DNA of 6,019 bases from Anaerobacillus sp. GTDB lineage: Bacteria > Bacillota > Bacilli > Bacillales_H > Anaerobacillaceae. The translations under genes were made by a program, and so were the position numbers. Positions 1 to 5,480 of the stretch are shown piece after piece; within the stretch, counting starts at the first letter, position 1; each line of letters opens with the position of its first letter. Location of the stretch: positions 1 to 6,019 of the forward strand of contig SKOL01000769.1 of the NCBI GenBank assembly GCA_007120055.1. Reading direction: 5' to 3'. The notes beneath the pieces were generated by a model. That model had not been told where the DNA came from and made no database searches. It was given only the letters and a program-made list of their open reading frames with translations.

Positions 1-905
1 ATATAAACAGGTTCAGCGAAATGTCGGATGCGCTCCATAATCCGCTTCGATTTTAACTGCTCAACGCCACCTTTTTGTGAATAAGCTAAGTGCTCTTCTA
101 ACAGCTCAAAATCGTAGTTTGAAGTGTATAACGTCGGAAGTTTTTCTAGCATTCTATGTTGCAAAATAACTCCTAATATATCATCTCTTATCCAACTAGA
201 CATCGTTTCTGCACCGAGGTCGTCTAAAATAAGTACAGGTGCGTTTTTGACGATTTCAAGTTTTTCAATGTAAGAGCCATCGTGAATACCACTTTTTAGT
301 TCACGGAAAAAGTCAGGCGTATAAACTAGCATTGAGGCGATGTTCCGGTCCGCCAATAAATTAGCTACCGCCCCCATAATGTACGTCTTCCCTACCCCAA
401 ATTGTCCATGAAAATAAAGACCGTTTCCTTTTTCTCCAGGATTTGCTGTTGAGGCAAACTCAAACGCTTTGGCGATCGCCGTAATTCTTGAACGATTATC
501 TTTATGAAGAGTTTCAAACGATGCCGAAAGGATTTCTTTCGGGACATAAAGACTTTTAATAAGTTCAACCTGACGGCTTCGTTCATCATTTGCCATTTTT
601 TTGTGGCATTTATTATAACGAATTAGAATTTTATTTCGTTCCGTGTATAACTGGGGCTCGTACCCTTTCATTAGATTCGGACATGACTGTAAGCTTGTAC
701 AACGGATACAATTGTTTCGTTCGTTCCGAAATTCAAATAAACGAGAAATGTTACGATCGAGCTCTGCTTCTTCAATAGCTGGATTAGCTTGAATAAATTG
801 TTGGATGGTTTTATCAGTAAGAACTTCCTCTTTAATTTTTTCGAATTGATTTAAAATATTATTAGAAGTTGGCATTCTTTTTAACGCTTCTTGAATTGAT
901 TCCAC
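1..905 (-). CDS. dnaI: Primosomal protein DnaI, helicase loader (3' end beyond window)
   Basis: AAA+ ATPase that loads the replicative helicase (DnaC in Bacillus) onto DNA at oriC and at restarted forks, working with DnaB and DnaD. I translated the frame by hand: 301 codons are open from a GTG at 903-905 to the window edge. The B. subtilis protein is about 311 residues, so roughly ten C-terminal residues should be missing. The N-terminal helicase-binding part has C66-x2-C69-x5-C75 and C100-H101, fitting the zinc fold known for DnaI. The ATPase part has Walker A GQFGVGKT (167-174), Walker B LILDDLGAE (225-233), sensor-1 TSN (261-263) and the arginine-rich SKRIMERIRH (286-295), where the arginine finger is expected. 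The start is 3 nt past the dnaB stop, behind AAGGAGG, so translation is probably coupled to dnaB. The C terminus cannot be checked here. Confidence 0.96.
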   Translation of the reverse strand, partial: MESIQEALKRMPTSNNILNQFEKIKEEVLTDKTIQQFIQANPAIEEAELDRNISRLFEFRNERNNCIRCTSLQSCPNLMKGYEPQLYTERNKILIRYNKCHKKMANDERSRQVELIKSLYVPKEILSASFETLHKDNRSRITAIAKAFEFASTANPGEKGNGLYFHGQFGVGKTYIMGAVANLLADRNIASMLVYTPDFFRELKSGIHDGSYIEKLEIVKNAPVLILDDLGAETMSSWIRDDILGVILQHRMLEKLPTLYTSNYDFELLEEHLAYSQKGGVEQLKSKRIMERIRHFAEPVY

Positions 906-908
906 TGT

Positions 909-2330
909 TTAAACCTCCTTTTGTGATTTAAATTGCTTCATTTTTCCTTCAAGCTCTTCTTTAAGTTTAGACAGGTCATCATCTTGTTCGCCTTTTGTAT
1001 CCTTTTTCTCCTCAGTTAACCATTTCGGTAGACGATCTTTTTTTACATACCGATTTGAAGATTGGCGCTTCACGGAATTCCCTTTTGCTTGTGCAGAATC
1101 TGATTTTTGATTCCATTGACTCCGATCTTTAAATTCTGCCTTCGCTAATTCCATTGCCTCTTTAACGTTTTTTACATTTTTACGCGCCCATTGCCCTGCA
1201 ATTTTTTCTACTAACGGTTTAGGCAGCTTCATATTGCTCATTTTAAGGACAAAGTCAATCAAGACATTGGCTACGCCAGGGAGAAGCTTATAATCTAAAA
1301 GTAACGTTTCAACAATTTTTACGTCAGCTACCGGAACTTTTGCACCATCAGAACGACTTTCCAAAAGCGTTAAAGGAGAGGCAGTTTCGTAATGTAAAAC
1401 CATTTCCTCTTCTTCATTTGTTGGAGCTCGTCCAACAATCGTGCGCAGATGTTCTGGGTGCGTTCTTAACCCTAACGCTGGTGGCTCACTAGTATACGTA
1501 AACCGATACCAGTTTTTAACCTTTTCTCGTAATACATCTATATCAACCGTATCATCTTGTAACAACGAATCTTGAATTACTTTACTCATTTCAAGTGGAT
1601 CCATTCGATAAACAAAGGCTAACCGAATGATGGTATCACGTACGTTGTCTGTTAATAACTTTCTTGGGTTAATCATGCTTGATAAGTGAGCAGTTAACAT
1701 TGAAAAATCAAAAGTTTCTTCTAAAATTTTATAAGAATGGTCTTCATGAGTGACTATTTCTTGTCCTTCTTCAATTGCTAGGGTCGATGATAATTCTCCT
1801 TGATGAGACGAAATTTCAGAATGGTGTAGAGAAGTAAAAACGTCACTAAAAGAAACAGTAGTATCATCAAAGTTGTCTTTATTAAATTTATCTAACGTAA
1901 AACGATCTCTTAGTTGTAAATAACGATGTTTGCCGACACGGTTGTATAAGTAAACACTTAAAACGTCGTCCTTAAAAAATTCAAGAGGAGAAAATGGTTT
2001 TTGTATCTCATATAAATAGGTGACCGTATCTTCTTCTTTCTTTTTATAAACCTTTAGAAGACCAATCGCTTCTAACTTTTTTCGCTCCTCGTAAATTTTA
2101 TCTAAAGGAATTCCCATCATCGTCATTAACGTTTTGTGGGTCGTTTCTTCACATGTATATTGATCCCGCTCTAACTCACTAGCTAACGCAAAATAAAGGC
2201 TATGAGCGATTGCTCCTATTAACGGCTGATATAATAATGTAATTAGTTTCCGATCAAATTCATTAATATCTGTATCCGTTCGAACGATGTATCGATCAAC
2301 GGGTAACAAATGCATCCAATGTAAAGCCAT
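909..2330 (-). CDS. dnaB: Replication initiation and membrane attachment protein DnaB (helicase co-loader)
   Basis: In Firmicutes, DnaB acts with DnaD and DnaI to load the replicative helicase at oriC and links the origin to the membrane; it is not the E. coli helicase of the same name. The chosen ATG gives 473 residues, close to 472 in B. subtilis. The N terminus (MALHWMHLLPVDRY) and the segment LITLLYQPLIGAIAHSLY (about 29-46) match the family's winged-helix domain. A middle helical region (about 220-280) and a C-terminal DnaD/DnaB-type helical domain (about 342-402, including LPKPLVEKIAGQWARKNV) follow. The last 70 residues are charged and low in complexity. Two in-frame starts just upstream (GTG 2342, ATG 2339) lie within the Shine-Dalgarno sequence and are rejected. 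The 270-bp gap from nrdR contains terminators, so dnaB probably has its own promoter and shares a message with dnaI. Confidence 0.95.
   Translation of the reverse strand: MALHWMHLLPVDRYIVRTDTDINEFDRKLITLLYQPLIGAIAHSLYFALASELERDQYTCEETTHKTLMTMMGIPLDKIYEERKKLEAIGLLKVYKKKEEDTVTYLYEIQKPFSPLEFFKDDVLSVYLYNRVGKHRYLQLRDRFTLDKFNKDNFDDTTVSFSDVFTSLHHSEISSHQGELSSTLAIEEGQEIVTHEDHSYKILEETFDFSMLTAHLSSMINPRKLLTDNVRDTIIRLAFVYRMDPLEMSKVIQDSLLQDDTVDIDVLREKVKNWYRFTYTSEPPALGLRTHPEHLRTIVGRAPTNEEEEMVLHYETASPLTLLESRSDGAKVPVADVKIVETLLLDYKLLPGVANVLIDFVLKMSNMKLPKPLVEKIAGQWARKNVKNVKEAMELAKAEFKDRSQWNQKSDSAQAKGNSVKRQSSNRYVKKDRLPKWLTEEKKDTKGEQDDDLSKLKEELEGKMKQFKSQKEV
914..920 (-). promoter_or_regulatory. dnaI ribosome binding site inside the end of dnaB
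   Basis: Read on the minus strand this is AAGGAGG, followed by 8 nt and then the GTG start of dnaI. It overlaps the last codons of dnaB. It fixes the non-ATG start of dnaI and indicates translation from the dnaB-dnaI message. Confidence 0.85.
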
Positions 2331-2337
2331 TTTTTTC

Positions 2338-2344
2338 ATCACCT
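2338..2344 (-). promoter_or_regulatory. dnaB ribosome binding site that decides the start
   Basis: Minus-strand AGGTGAT, a seven-base match to the distal part of the Bacillus Shine-Dalgarno sequence, followed by 7 nt and the ATG at 2328-2330. It covers the two earlier in-frame start codons, so they are unlikely to be used. Confidence 0.7.
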
Positions 2345-2365
2345 ATTTTAAAAATTTACTCATCT

Positions 2366-2374
2366 ATTTTAACA
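2366..2374 (-). promoter_or_regulatory. Candidate extended -10 promoter for dnaB-dnaI
   Basis: On the minus strand this reads TGTTAAAAT, an extended -10 (TGN plus TAAAAT, five of six bases matching TATAAT). No good -35 is present at 16-18 bp; an eight-A tract lies directly upstream. Transcription would begin near 2359 and leave a leader of about 29 nt. It lies downstream of both hairpins behind nrdR, where a promoter for dnaB would be expected. Inference from sequence only. Confidence 0.4.
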
Positions 2375-2489
2375 TTTTTTTTGATAATAATAGATAAAAC
2401 AAACGCAATTTTTACAACCATAACTGTTTAATTTCGGAAAGAGTAATTTAAAATTAAGAATTAGTCACATCTTAGTAATGAGAAATAAC

Positions 2490-2514
2490 AAAAAATCGAA
2501 GACTTAGTCTTCGA
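2490..2514 (-). terminator. Rho-independent terminator in the nrdR-dnaB gap
   Basis: A perfect 8-bp stem (TCGAAGAC / GTCTTCGA, 2496-2503 with 2507-2514) with a 3-nt loop is followed on the minus strand by six T residues (2495 down to 2490). This is a standard intrinsic terminator for transcripts from nrdR. It lies about 90 nt past the nrdR stop and about 160 nt before the dnaB start. Confidence 0.75.
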
Positions 2515-2564
2515 AGCAATACTAAAAATAATTCTACATTGTAAATTGTGAATTATAAATTAAT

Positions 2565-2596
2565 AAAAAAGAGCCAAAGAACAAGGTCTTAAGCTC
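2565..2596 (-). terminator. Hairpin terminator directly after nrdR
   Basis: On the minus strand GAGCTTAAG (2596-2588) pairs with CTTTGGCTC (2579-2571), with one G-U pair and one mismatch around an 8-nt loop. Six T residues follow (2570-2565). It begins 4 nt after the nrdR stop codon. It is weaker than the perfect hairpin at 2496-2514 but has the right form; together they make a tandem termination region. Confidence 0.6.
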
Positions 2597-2600
2597 GGTT

Positions 2601-3065
2601 TTATTTTACATCTTCTTTTTGTAATAGATCTTTTAATTCGTCGATGAAAACGCTAATGTCTTTAAATTGACGATAAACAGATGCAAAGCGTACGTATGCA
2701 ACATCATCACACGATGCTAAATATTGCATGACAGCTTCACCAACCTCTTCGCTTTTCACTTCAGCTGTACCGATATTTCTTAAATCTCTCTCTACTTTAT
2801 CTACAATTTCTTCAAGTTTCTGCAATGGAACAGGCCGTTTTTCACAGGCACGAATGAGACCACGAAGAGTTTTATCCTTACTGAATTCTTCTCGATTTCC
2901 GTTTTTCTTTACTACAATTAGTGGTATTTCCTCTACAGTTTCAAAAGTAGTAAAGCGATAATTACAAGATTCACATTCTCTTCTTCGCCTAATTGAACGC
3001 CCTTCATGACTCGGTCGTGAATCAAGAACTTTAGTGCCGTTATGATCACATGTTGGACAACGCAT
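2601..3065 (-). CDS. nrdR: Transcriptional repressor NrdR
   Basis: NrdR senses ATP/dATP and represses ribonucleotide reductase operons by binding NrdR boxes, so it adjusts dNTP supply. The protein has 154 residues, the usual length. The N-terminal zinc ribbon has C3-P-T-C6 and C31-E-S-C34, with the typical DSR (15-17) and the basic RSIRRRRE stretch (23-30). The ATP-cone domain runs from about 47 to 137, starting with the [18 protein letters not shown] segment and including the well-conserved [13 protein letters not shown] (122-134). The ATG is preceded by GGAGATGA (GGAG at 3076-3079). The position next to dnaB and dnaI matches Bacillus, where this gene was called ytcG. Two hairpins behind it suggest that much of its transcription stops before dnaB. 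I see no clear NrdR box in this window. Confidence 0.97.
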   Translation of the reverse strand: MRCPTCDHNGTKVLDSRPSHEGRSIRRRRECESCNYRFTTFETVEEIPLIVVKKNGNREEFSKDKTLRGLIRACEKRPVPLQKLEEIVDKVERDLRNIGTAEVKSEEVGEAVMQYLASCDDVAYVRFASVYRQFKDISVFIDELKDLLQKEDVK

Positions 3066-3138
3066 ATCGTTTCATCTCCATCATTTTGCTACTGTTTTAG
3101 TAACAACTATTTTAAGCCAAATTAAACTTGTCCTTTTA

Positions 3139-3167
3139 ATGATATAAAAAATTTCTTTGATATACAA
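3139..3167 (-). promoter_or_regulatory. Candidate sigma-A promoter for nrdR
   Basis: On the minus strand TTGTAT (3167-3162) and TATCAT (3144-3139) are separated by 17 bp. They match the -35 in three of six bases and the -10 in five of six. It lies between the unknown gene and nrdR, giving a leader of about 65-70 nt. The 111-bp gap has no hairpin, so co-transcription from the upstream gene is also possible. Confidence 0.35.
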
Positions 3168-3176
3168 GAGTAAATA

Positions 3177-3581
3177 CTAACTTAGTTGGTCCCCTAACCC
3201 AGAACCGACATATTCAAGATTTTTACCTATCTTTTGATAAAGTTCTTTTATGACTTTAGAGCTGTATCCAAAATCAGTTGGAAGTACCGTTTCAGTTGTT
3301 ACTGAAAAATCAATCGCTGTTCTATTCGGTGAAACCATGATAACAGTAGCAACGATAAAAAGTTTTTTCTTTCCTTTCCCATCAACAATAATTTCTCCTC
3401 GATCTACAGAGTTAGATTTGACGTCGAAATTTTCACTTTGATGAAAGATCGTTAGTAATTCATTAAATGTCTTATCTTTCATCGCTTTATAATAATGTGT
3501 TCTTAACCCTTCATCGGAATGGTTCTCTCTTGTTTCTGTATGGTTGGAAATAAATTTATTTAATGTATCTTTGAAACCCAC
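3177..3581 (-). CDS. Small protein of unknown function, no Cys, probably cytosolic
   Basis: I do not recognise a characterised family. The chosen GTG start at 3579-3581 gives 134 residues. It is 5 nt downstream of AAAGGGTGA, whereas the earlier in-frame GTG at 3588-3590 lies inside that ribosome site. No signal peptide or convincing membrane segment is visible and there is no cysteine. The N-terminal third is polar and helical with HTETRENH (14-21) and LRTHYYK (26-32). A beta-rich centre follows: RGEIIVDG (61-68), the hydrophobic strand KLFIVATVIMV (about 74-84) and TAIDFSVTTETVLPTDFG (about 88-105). A helical tail closes it. The strands suggest a compact alpha/beta fold. The gene occupies the slot where B. 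subtilis has speD between gapB and nrdR, but it does not resemble AdoMet decarboxylase, which would need a conserved Ser and Cys. Base composition and codon use look like the neighbours. It is probably a real gene, given its ribosome site and length. Confidence 0.75.
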   Translation of the reverse strand: MGFKDTLNKFISNHTETRENHSDEGLRTHYYKAMKDKTFNELLTIFHQSENFDVKSNSVDRGEIIVDGKGKKKLFIVATVIMVSPNRTAIDFSVTTETVLPTDFGYSSKVIKELYQKIGKNLEYVGSGLGDQLS

Positions 3582-3586
3582 AAAAT

Positions 3587-3595
3587 TCACCCTTT
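3587..3595 (-). promoter_or_regulatory. Ribosome binding site deciding the start of the unknown gene
   Basis: Minus-strand AAAGGGTGA ends 5 nt before the GTG at 3579-3581 (9 nt from its AAAGG core). The upstream GTG at 3588-3590 is part of this motif and directly abuts AAAGG, so it cannot use it. Confidence 0.6.
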
Positions 3596-3614
3596 AACTT
3601 TTTTATTTATGTAC

Positions 3615-3620
3615 AGTATA
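3615..3620 (-). promoter_or_regulatory. Possible -10 element for the unknown gene
   Basis: Minus-strand TATACT (five of six bases matching TATAAT) would place a start about 27 nt before the GTG. No acceptable -35 lies 16-18 bp upstream; that stretch is mostly a nine-T run (3631-3639 on the plus strand is nine A). Weak evidence. Confidence 0.25.
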
Positions 3621-3654
3621 GTAAAAGTACAAAAAAAAAGCTAATAAAGAATCT

Positions 3655-3777
3655 AAGAGGGTGGTACAAAAGTGTCTGACACCACGCGCATCCTACTAAA
3701 TATAGACGTAAAGATTTATCATATGTCTATATTCGGTGTCTAGCGGTGTCTGACACTTTGTTTTGTCCCACCCTCTT
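3655..3777. repeat. 123-bp imperfect inverted repeat behind gapB; likely terminator or small mobile intergenic element
   Basis: The arms AAGAGGGTGGTACAAAA (from 3655) and its partner ending at 3777 pair over about 17 bp, apart from one mismatch and a short insertion. Pairing continues through GTGTCTGACAC, present at 3672-3682 and again at 3746-3756; this 11-mer is itself a palindrome. A perfect inner stem, AATATAGAC (3699-3707) with GTCTATATT (3725-3733), closes a 17-nt loop. The structure begins 15 nt after the gapB stop, so it can end gapB transcription. Its best T run (3776-3780) is on the plus strand; on the minus strand the stem is followed only by a broken T tract. I see no target duplication and no open reading frame. 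A dispersed MITE-like or hairpin terminator repeat is the likely identity. Confidence 0.8.
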
Positions 3778-3792
3778 TTTGTTTATATTCTA

Positions 3793-4827
3793 CTAAGATA
3801 CTCCAATACCAGCATGCTTTTTAATTTCAGTTGCAACGTAATTTACTAAGTCAACTACACGGCACGAATATCCCCATTCATTATCGTACCATGCTAAAAC
3901 TTTAATTTGTTTGTCACTAATGACCATTGTCGATAATCCATCAATGACTGTTGAATTTTCATTACCGTTAAAGTCAATTGAGACTAACGGTTCAGTTGTA
4001 TATCCTAAAATACCTTTTAGTGAACCATCTGCTGCTTCTTTAAAAGCTTTATTTATTTCTTCAACGGTTACCTCTTTTTCTACATTTACTACTAAATCTA
4101 CTAACGAAACATTTGGTGTTGGAACTCGCAATGCTAATCCATTCATTTTACCTTCTAGCTGAGGAAGCACTTTAGATAATGCTTTTGCTGCTCCTGTTGT
4201 TGTAGGAATAATCGATTGACCACATGCTCTCGCACGACGTAAATCTTTATGCGGATTATCGATATTTTTTTGGTCGTTCGTATATGAATGAACAGTTGTC
4301 ATTAAACCAGATTCAATTTTAAAATTTTCATCAATGACTTTTACAACTGGTGCTAAACAATTTGTTGTACAAGATGCATTGGAAAGAACGTGATGCTTCT
4401 CATGATCATAAATATCTTCGTTCACTCCGATCACAATTGTCGCATCTTCATTTTTACCTGGAGCAGTAATAACTACTTTTTTTGCACCTGCTTCTATATG
4501 GTATGATGCTGTTTCTTTAGATTTAAACTTTCCTGTCGCTTCCACTACGATGTCCACTTTTAGCTCTTTCCAAGGAAGTAACTTCGGATCACGTTCGCTA
4601 ATTAATTGAATTGTTTTGCCGTTTACAGATAAAGTGTTATCCCCTTCTACTTTTACTTCTCCCATAAATTGACCGTGAATACTATCATACTTAATCAAAT
4701 GAGCGAGTGTTTCAGCAGGATAACTCGCATTCACTGCAACGACTTCTAATTTATTATCAAGAATCGCTTTTCTAAAAACCATTCTTCCTATTCTTCCAAA
4801 CCCATTAATTGCAACTTTCACCTTCAT
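3793..4827 (-). CDS. gapB: Glyceraldehyde-3-phosphate dehydrogenase, gluconeogenic NADP-type
   Basis: In Bacillus, GapB turns 1,3-bisphosphoglycerate into glyceraldehyde-3-phosphate during gluconeogenesis, favouring NADP(H), while GapA serves glycolysis. The ATG at 4825-4827 gives 344 residues, near the usual 340. It follows GGAGGGAG with a 6-nt gap, so the in-frame TTG at 4843-4845 is rejected. The Rossmann motif GFGRIG is at 9-14. The active-site segment SNASCTTNC places catalytic Cys at 153, and the base His is 180 (TTVHSYTN). The end carries WYDNEWGYS (313-321). Two cofactor determinants look like GapB: Ala34 stands where NAD-specific enzymes have Asp (VNA rather than VND), and the motif before HKDLRRAR is DNP rather than DLP. 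The promoter carries two likely CcpN sites. A large hairpin follows the TAG stop. No ytaF lies upstream and no speD downstream, unlike B. subtilis. Confidence 0.96.
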   Translation of the reverse strand: MKVKVAINGFGRIGRMVFRKAILDNKLEVVAVNASYPAETLAHLIKYDSIHGQFMGEVKVEGDNTLSVNGKTIQLISERDPKLLPWKELKVDIVVEATGKFKSKETASYHIEAGAKKVVITAPGKNEDATIVIGVNEDIYDHEKHHVLSNASCTTNCLAPVVKVIDENFKIESGLMTTVHSYTNDQKNIDNPHKDLRRARACGQSIIPTTTGAAKALSKVLPQLEGKMNGLALRVPTPNVSLVDLVVNVEKEVTVEEINKAFKEAADGSLKGILGYTTEPLVSIDFNGNENSTVIDGLSTMVISDKQIKVLAWYDNEWGYSCRVVDLVNYVATEIKKHAGIGVS

Positions 4828-4847
4828 AAATGACTCCCTCCACAACT

Positions 4848-4858
4848 AATATGTCATA
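4848..4858 (-). promoter_or_regulatory. Putative CcpN operator 2, in the gapB leader
   Basis: Minus-strand TATGACATATT is a second full match to TRTGHYATAYW. Its centre is 34 bp downstream of that of the first site, about three helical turns, so both would face nearly the same side of the DNA. It lies just downstream of the predicted transcription start. Binding is inferred. Confidence 0.6.
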
Positions 4859-4881
4859 CTAAATAACCTTTTCTTAAAAAT

Positions 4882-4890
4882 AGTATAACA
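4882..4890 (-). promoter_or_regulatory. gapB extended -10 promoter
   Basis: Minus-strand TGTTATACT has the TGN extension and TATACT (five of six bases matching TATAAT). The -35 region 16-17 bp upstream (CTTCAAT) is a poor match, which fits a weak, controlled promoter. Transcription would start near 4875 and leave a leader of about 48 nt before the ATG. Confidence 0.6.
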
Positions 4891-4892
4891 TA
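4882..4892 (-). promoter_or_regulatory. Putative CcpN operator 1, overlapping the gapB -10
   Basis: Minus-strand TATGTTATACT matches all 11 positions of TRTGHYATAYW, the CcpN consensus as I recall it from work on B. subtilis gapB and pckA. CcpN represses gluconeogenic genes when glycolytic substrates are present. The site covers the whole -10 element. The motif match is visible; that CcpN binds it is inference. Confidence 0.65.
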
Positions 4893-4984
4893 TAATCTGG
4901 ATTATTGAAGCTTAATTTTCATATTTTCGTAAAAAAGTTGCAAATTTAGGCGTATTAAATAGAGTGTAAGTTTCCTAAAAAATA

Positions 4985-5191
4985 TCATGAAGATAAACGT
5001 CACCATCTAACATGAAAAATTCCTGTCGATTTCCCTCACTGCGCTGTAAAGCTACACCTCAATCACACCTTGTGATACTTCTTAGCAAATTCATCGTGCT
5101 GCTTTGCGACGAGTAACCGCAGGAGCACTCCGTCCCGACTTTAGAGGCTTGTTCAGAAAAGTCGACCATCATTTATTTTCATACAAAACCG
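4985..5191. repeat. Tandem intergenic repeat, unit 1 (207 bp)
   Basis: The unit starts with TCATGA, then CGTCACCATCTAACATGAAAAA, and ends TTTTCATACAAAACC. Its ends are imperfect inverted repeats: ATGAAAAA near 5012 pairs with TTTTCAT near 5176-5182, with a GTCGA/TCGAC match inside. It holds a further small hairpin, CGACTTT/AAAGTCG, at 5136-5164. The inner part is longer than in the two other units. I found no credible coding region. Confidence 0.6.
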
Positions 5192-5316
5192 TCATAACGG
5201 TAATCGTCAGCATCTAATGTGAAAAAGGCGGGTGCTTTCCCTCACTTCACCTTGACCTTCTACCGAATCTCAGACGTTCGTTCGCAAAAGCACCCACCCT
5301 TTTTCATACAAAATCG
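5192..5316. repeat. Tandem intergenic repeat, unit 2 (125 bp)
   Basis: It repeats the left block (CGTCAGCATCTAATGTGAAA, then TTTCCCTCACT) and the right block (TTTTTCATACAAAATCG) of unit 1. This copy has the best stem: GTGAAAAAGG plus CGGGTGCTTT on the left faces AAAGCACCCACC plus CTTTTTCAT on the right, with few defects. Coding content: a 15-codon minus-strand frame starts in the right arm, too short to call. Confidence 0.6.
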
Positions 5317-5413
5317 TCATGACGAAGTATCTTCATCATCTACCATGTAAAAAGTTTCTGTTTCCATCATTCCAACTTTCGGCTTACCAACTAACCAACT
5401 TTTACATACAAAA
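5317..5413. repeat. Tandem intergenic repeat, unit 3 (97 bp)
   Basis: This is the shortest and most diverged copy. It keeps TCATGACG, then CATCATCTACCATGTAAAAAG with TTTCCATCATT on the left, and CTTTTACATACAAAA on the right. ATGTAAAAAGT and ACTTTTACAT pair with one base bulged. The right end runs into the coaE terminator. Confidence 0.5.
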
Positions 5414-5448
5414 ATAAGCGCCTAGGTAATTACCTAAGCACTTATTTT
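5411..5448 (-). terminator. Rho-independent terminator of coaE
   Basis: A nearly perfect palindrome: AAAATAAG and CTTATTTT are the outer arms and TAGGTAATTACCTA is the centre. The two C/A mismatches on the plus strand become G-U pairs in minus-strand RNA. That RNA can form an uninterrupted stem of about 17 bp with an AAUU loop, ending in a U-rich tail (UUAUUUUUG). It starts 33 nt after the coaE stop. The strand asymmetry assigns it to minus-strand transcripts. Confidence 0.85.
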
Positions 5449-5480
5449 GCTTATACTATGTTTATATCCTTTTCCATCAT

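Noticed and set aside
392..589. 65-codon minus-strand open frame
   Set aside because: It lies wholly inside dnaI in another frame; the dnaI frame carries the Walker motifs and this one shows none.
590..778. 62-codon plus-strand open frame
   Set aside because: It is antisense to the zinc-binding region of dnaI and has no ribosome site or recognisable domain.
2552..2557. Perfect TATAAT on the minus strand as a dnaB promoter
   Set aside because: No usable -35 lies 16-18 bp upstream (that stretch is the first hairpin), and the perfect terminator at 2490-2514 would stop its transcript before dnaB.
2728..2961. 77-codon plus-strand open frame
   Set aside because: Antisense to nrdR; its Ser/Thr-rich composition is what the complement of this coding sequence gives.
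3250..3441. 63-codon plus-strand open frame
   Set aside because: Antisense to the unknown gene. The minus-strand frame is longer and has a good ribosome site.
3655..3777. Calling the inverted repeat an insertion sequence
   Set aside because: There is no transposase frame and no target duplication in the flanks, and it is far too short for an autonomous element.
3911..4162. 83-codon plus-strand open frame
   Set aside because: Antisense to the catalytic domain of gapB.
4985..5413. CRISPR array or riboswitch
   Set aside because: The units are 97-207 bp and diverged, without short identical repeats and regular spacers. They are upstream of the gapB promoter rather than in a leader, and I recognise no riboswitch core.
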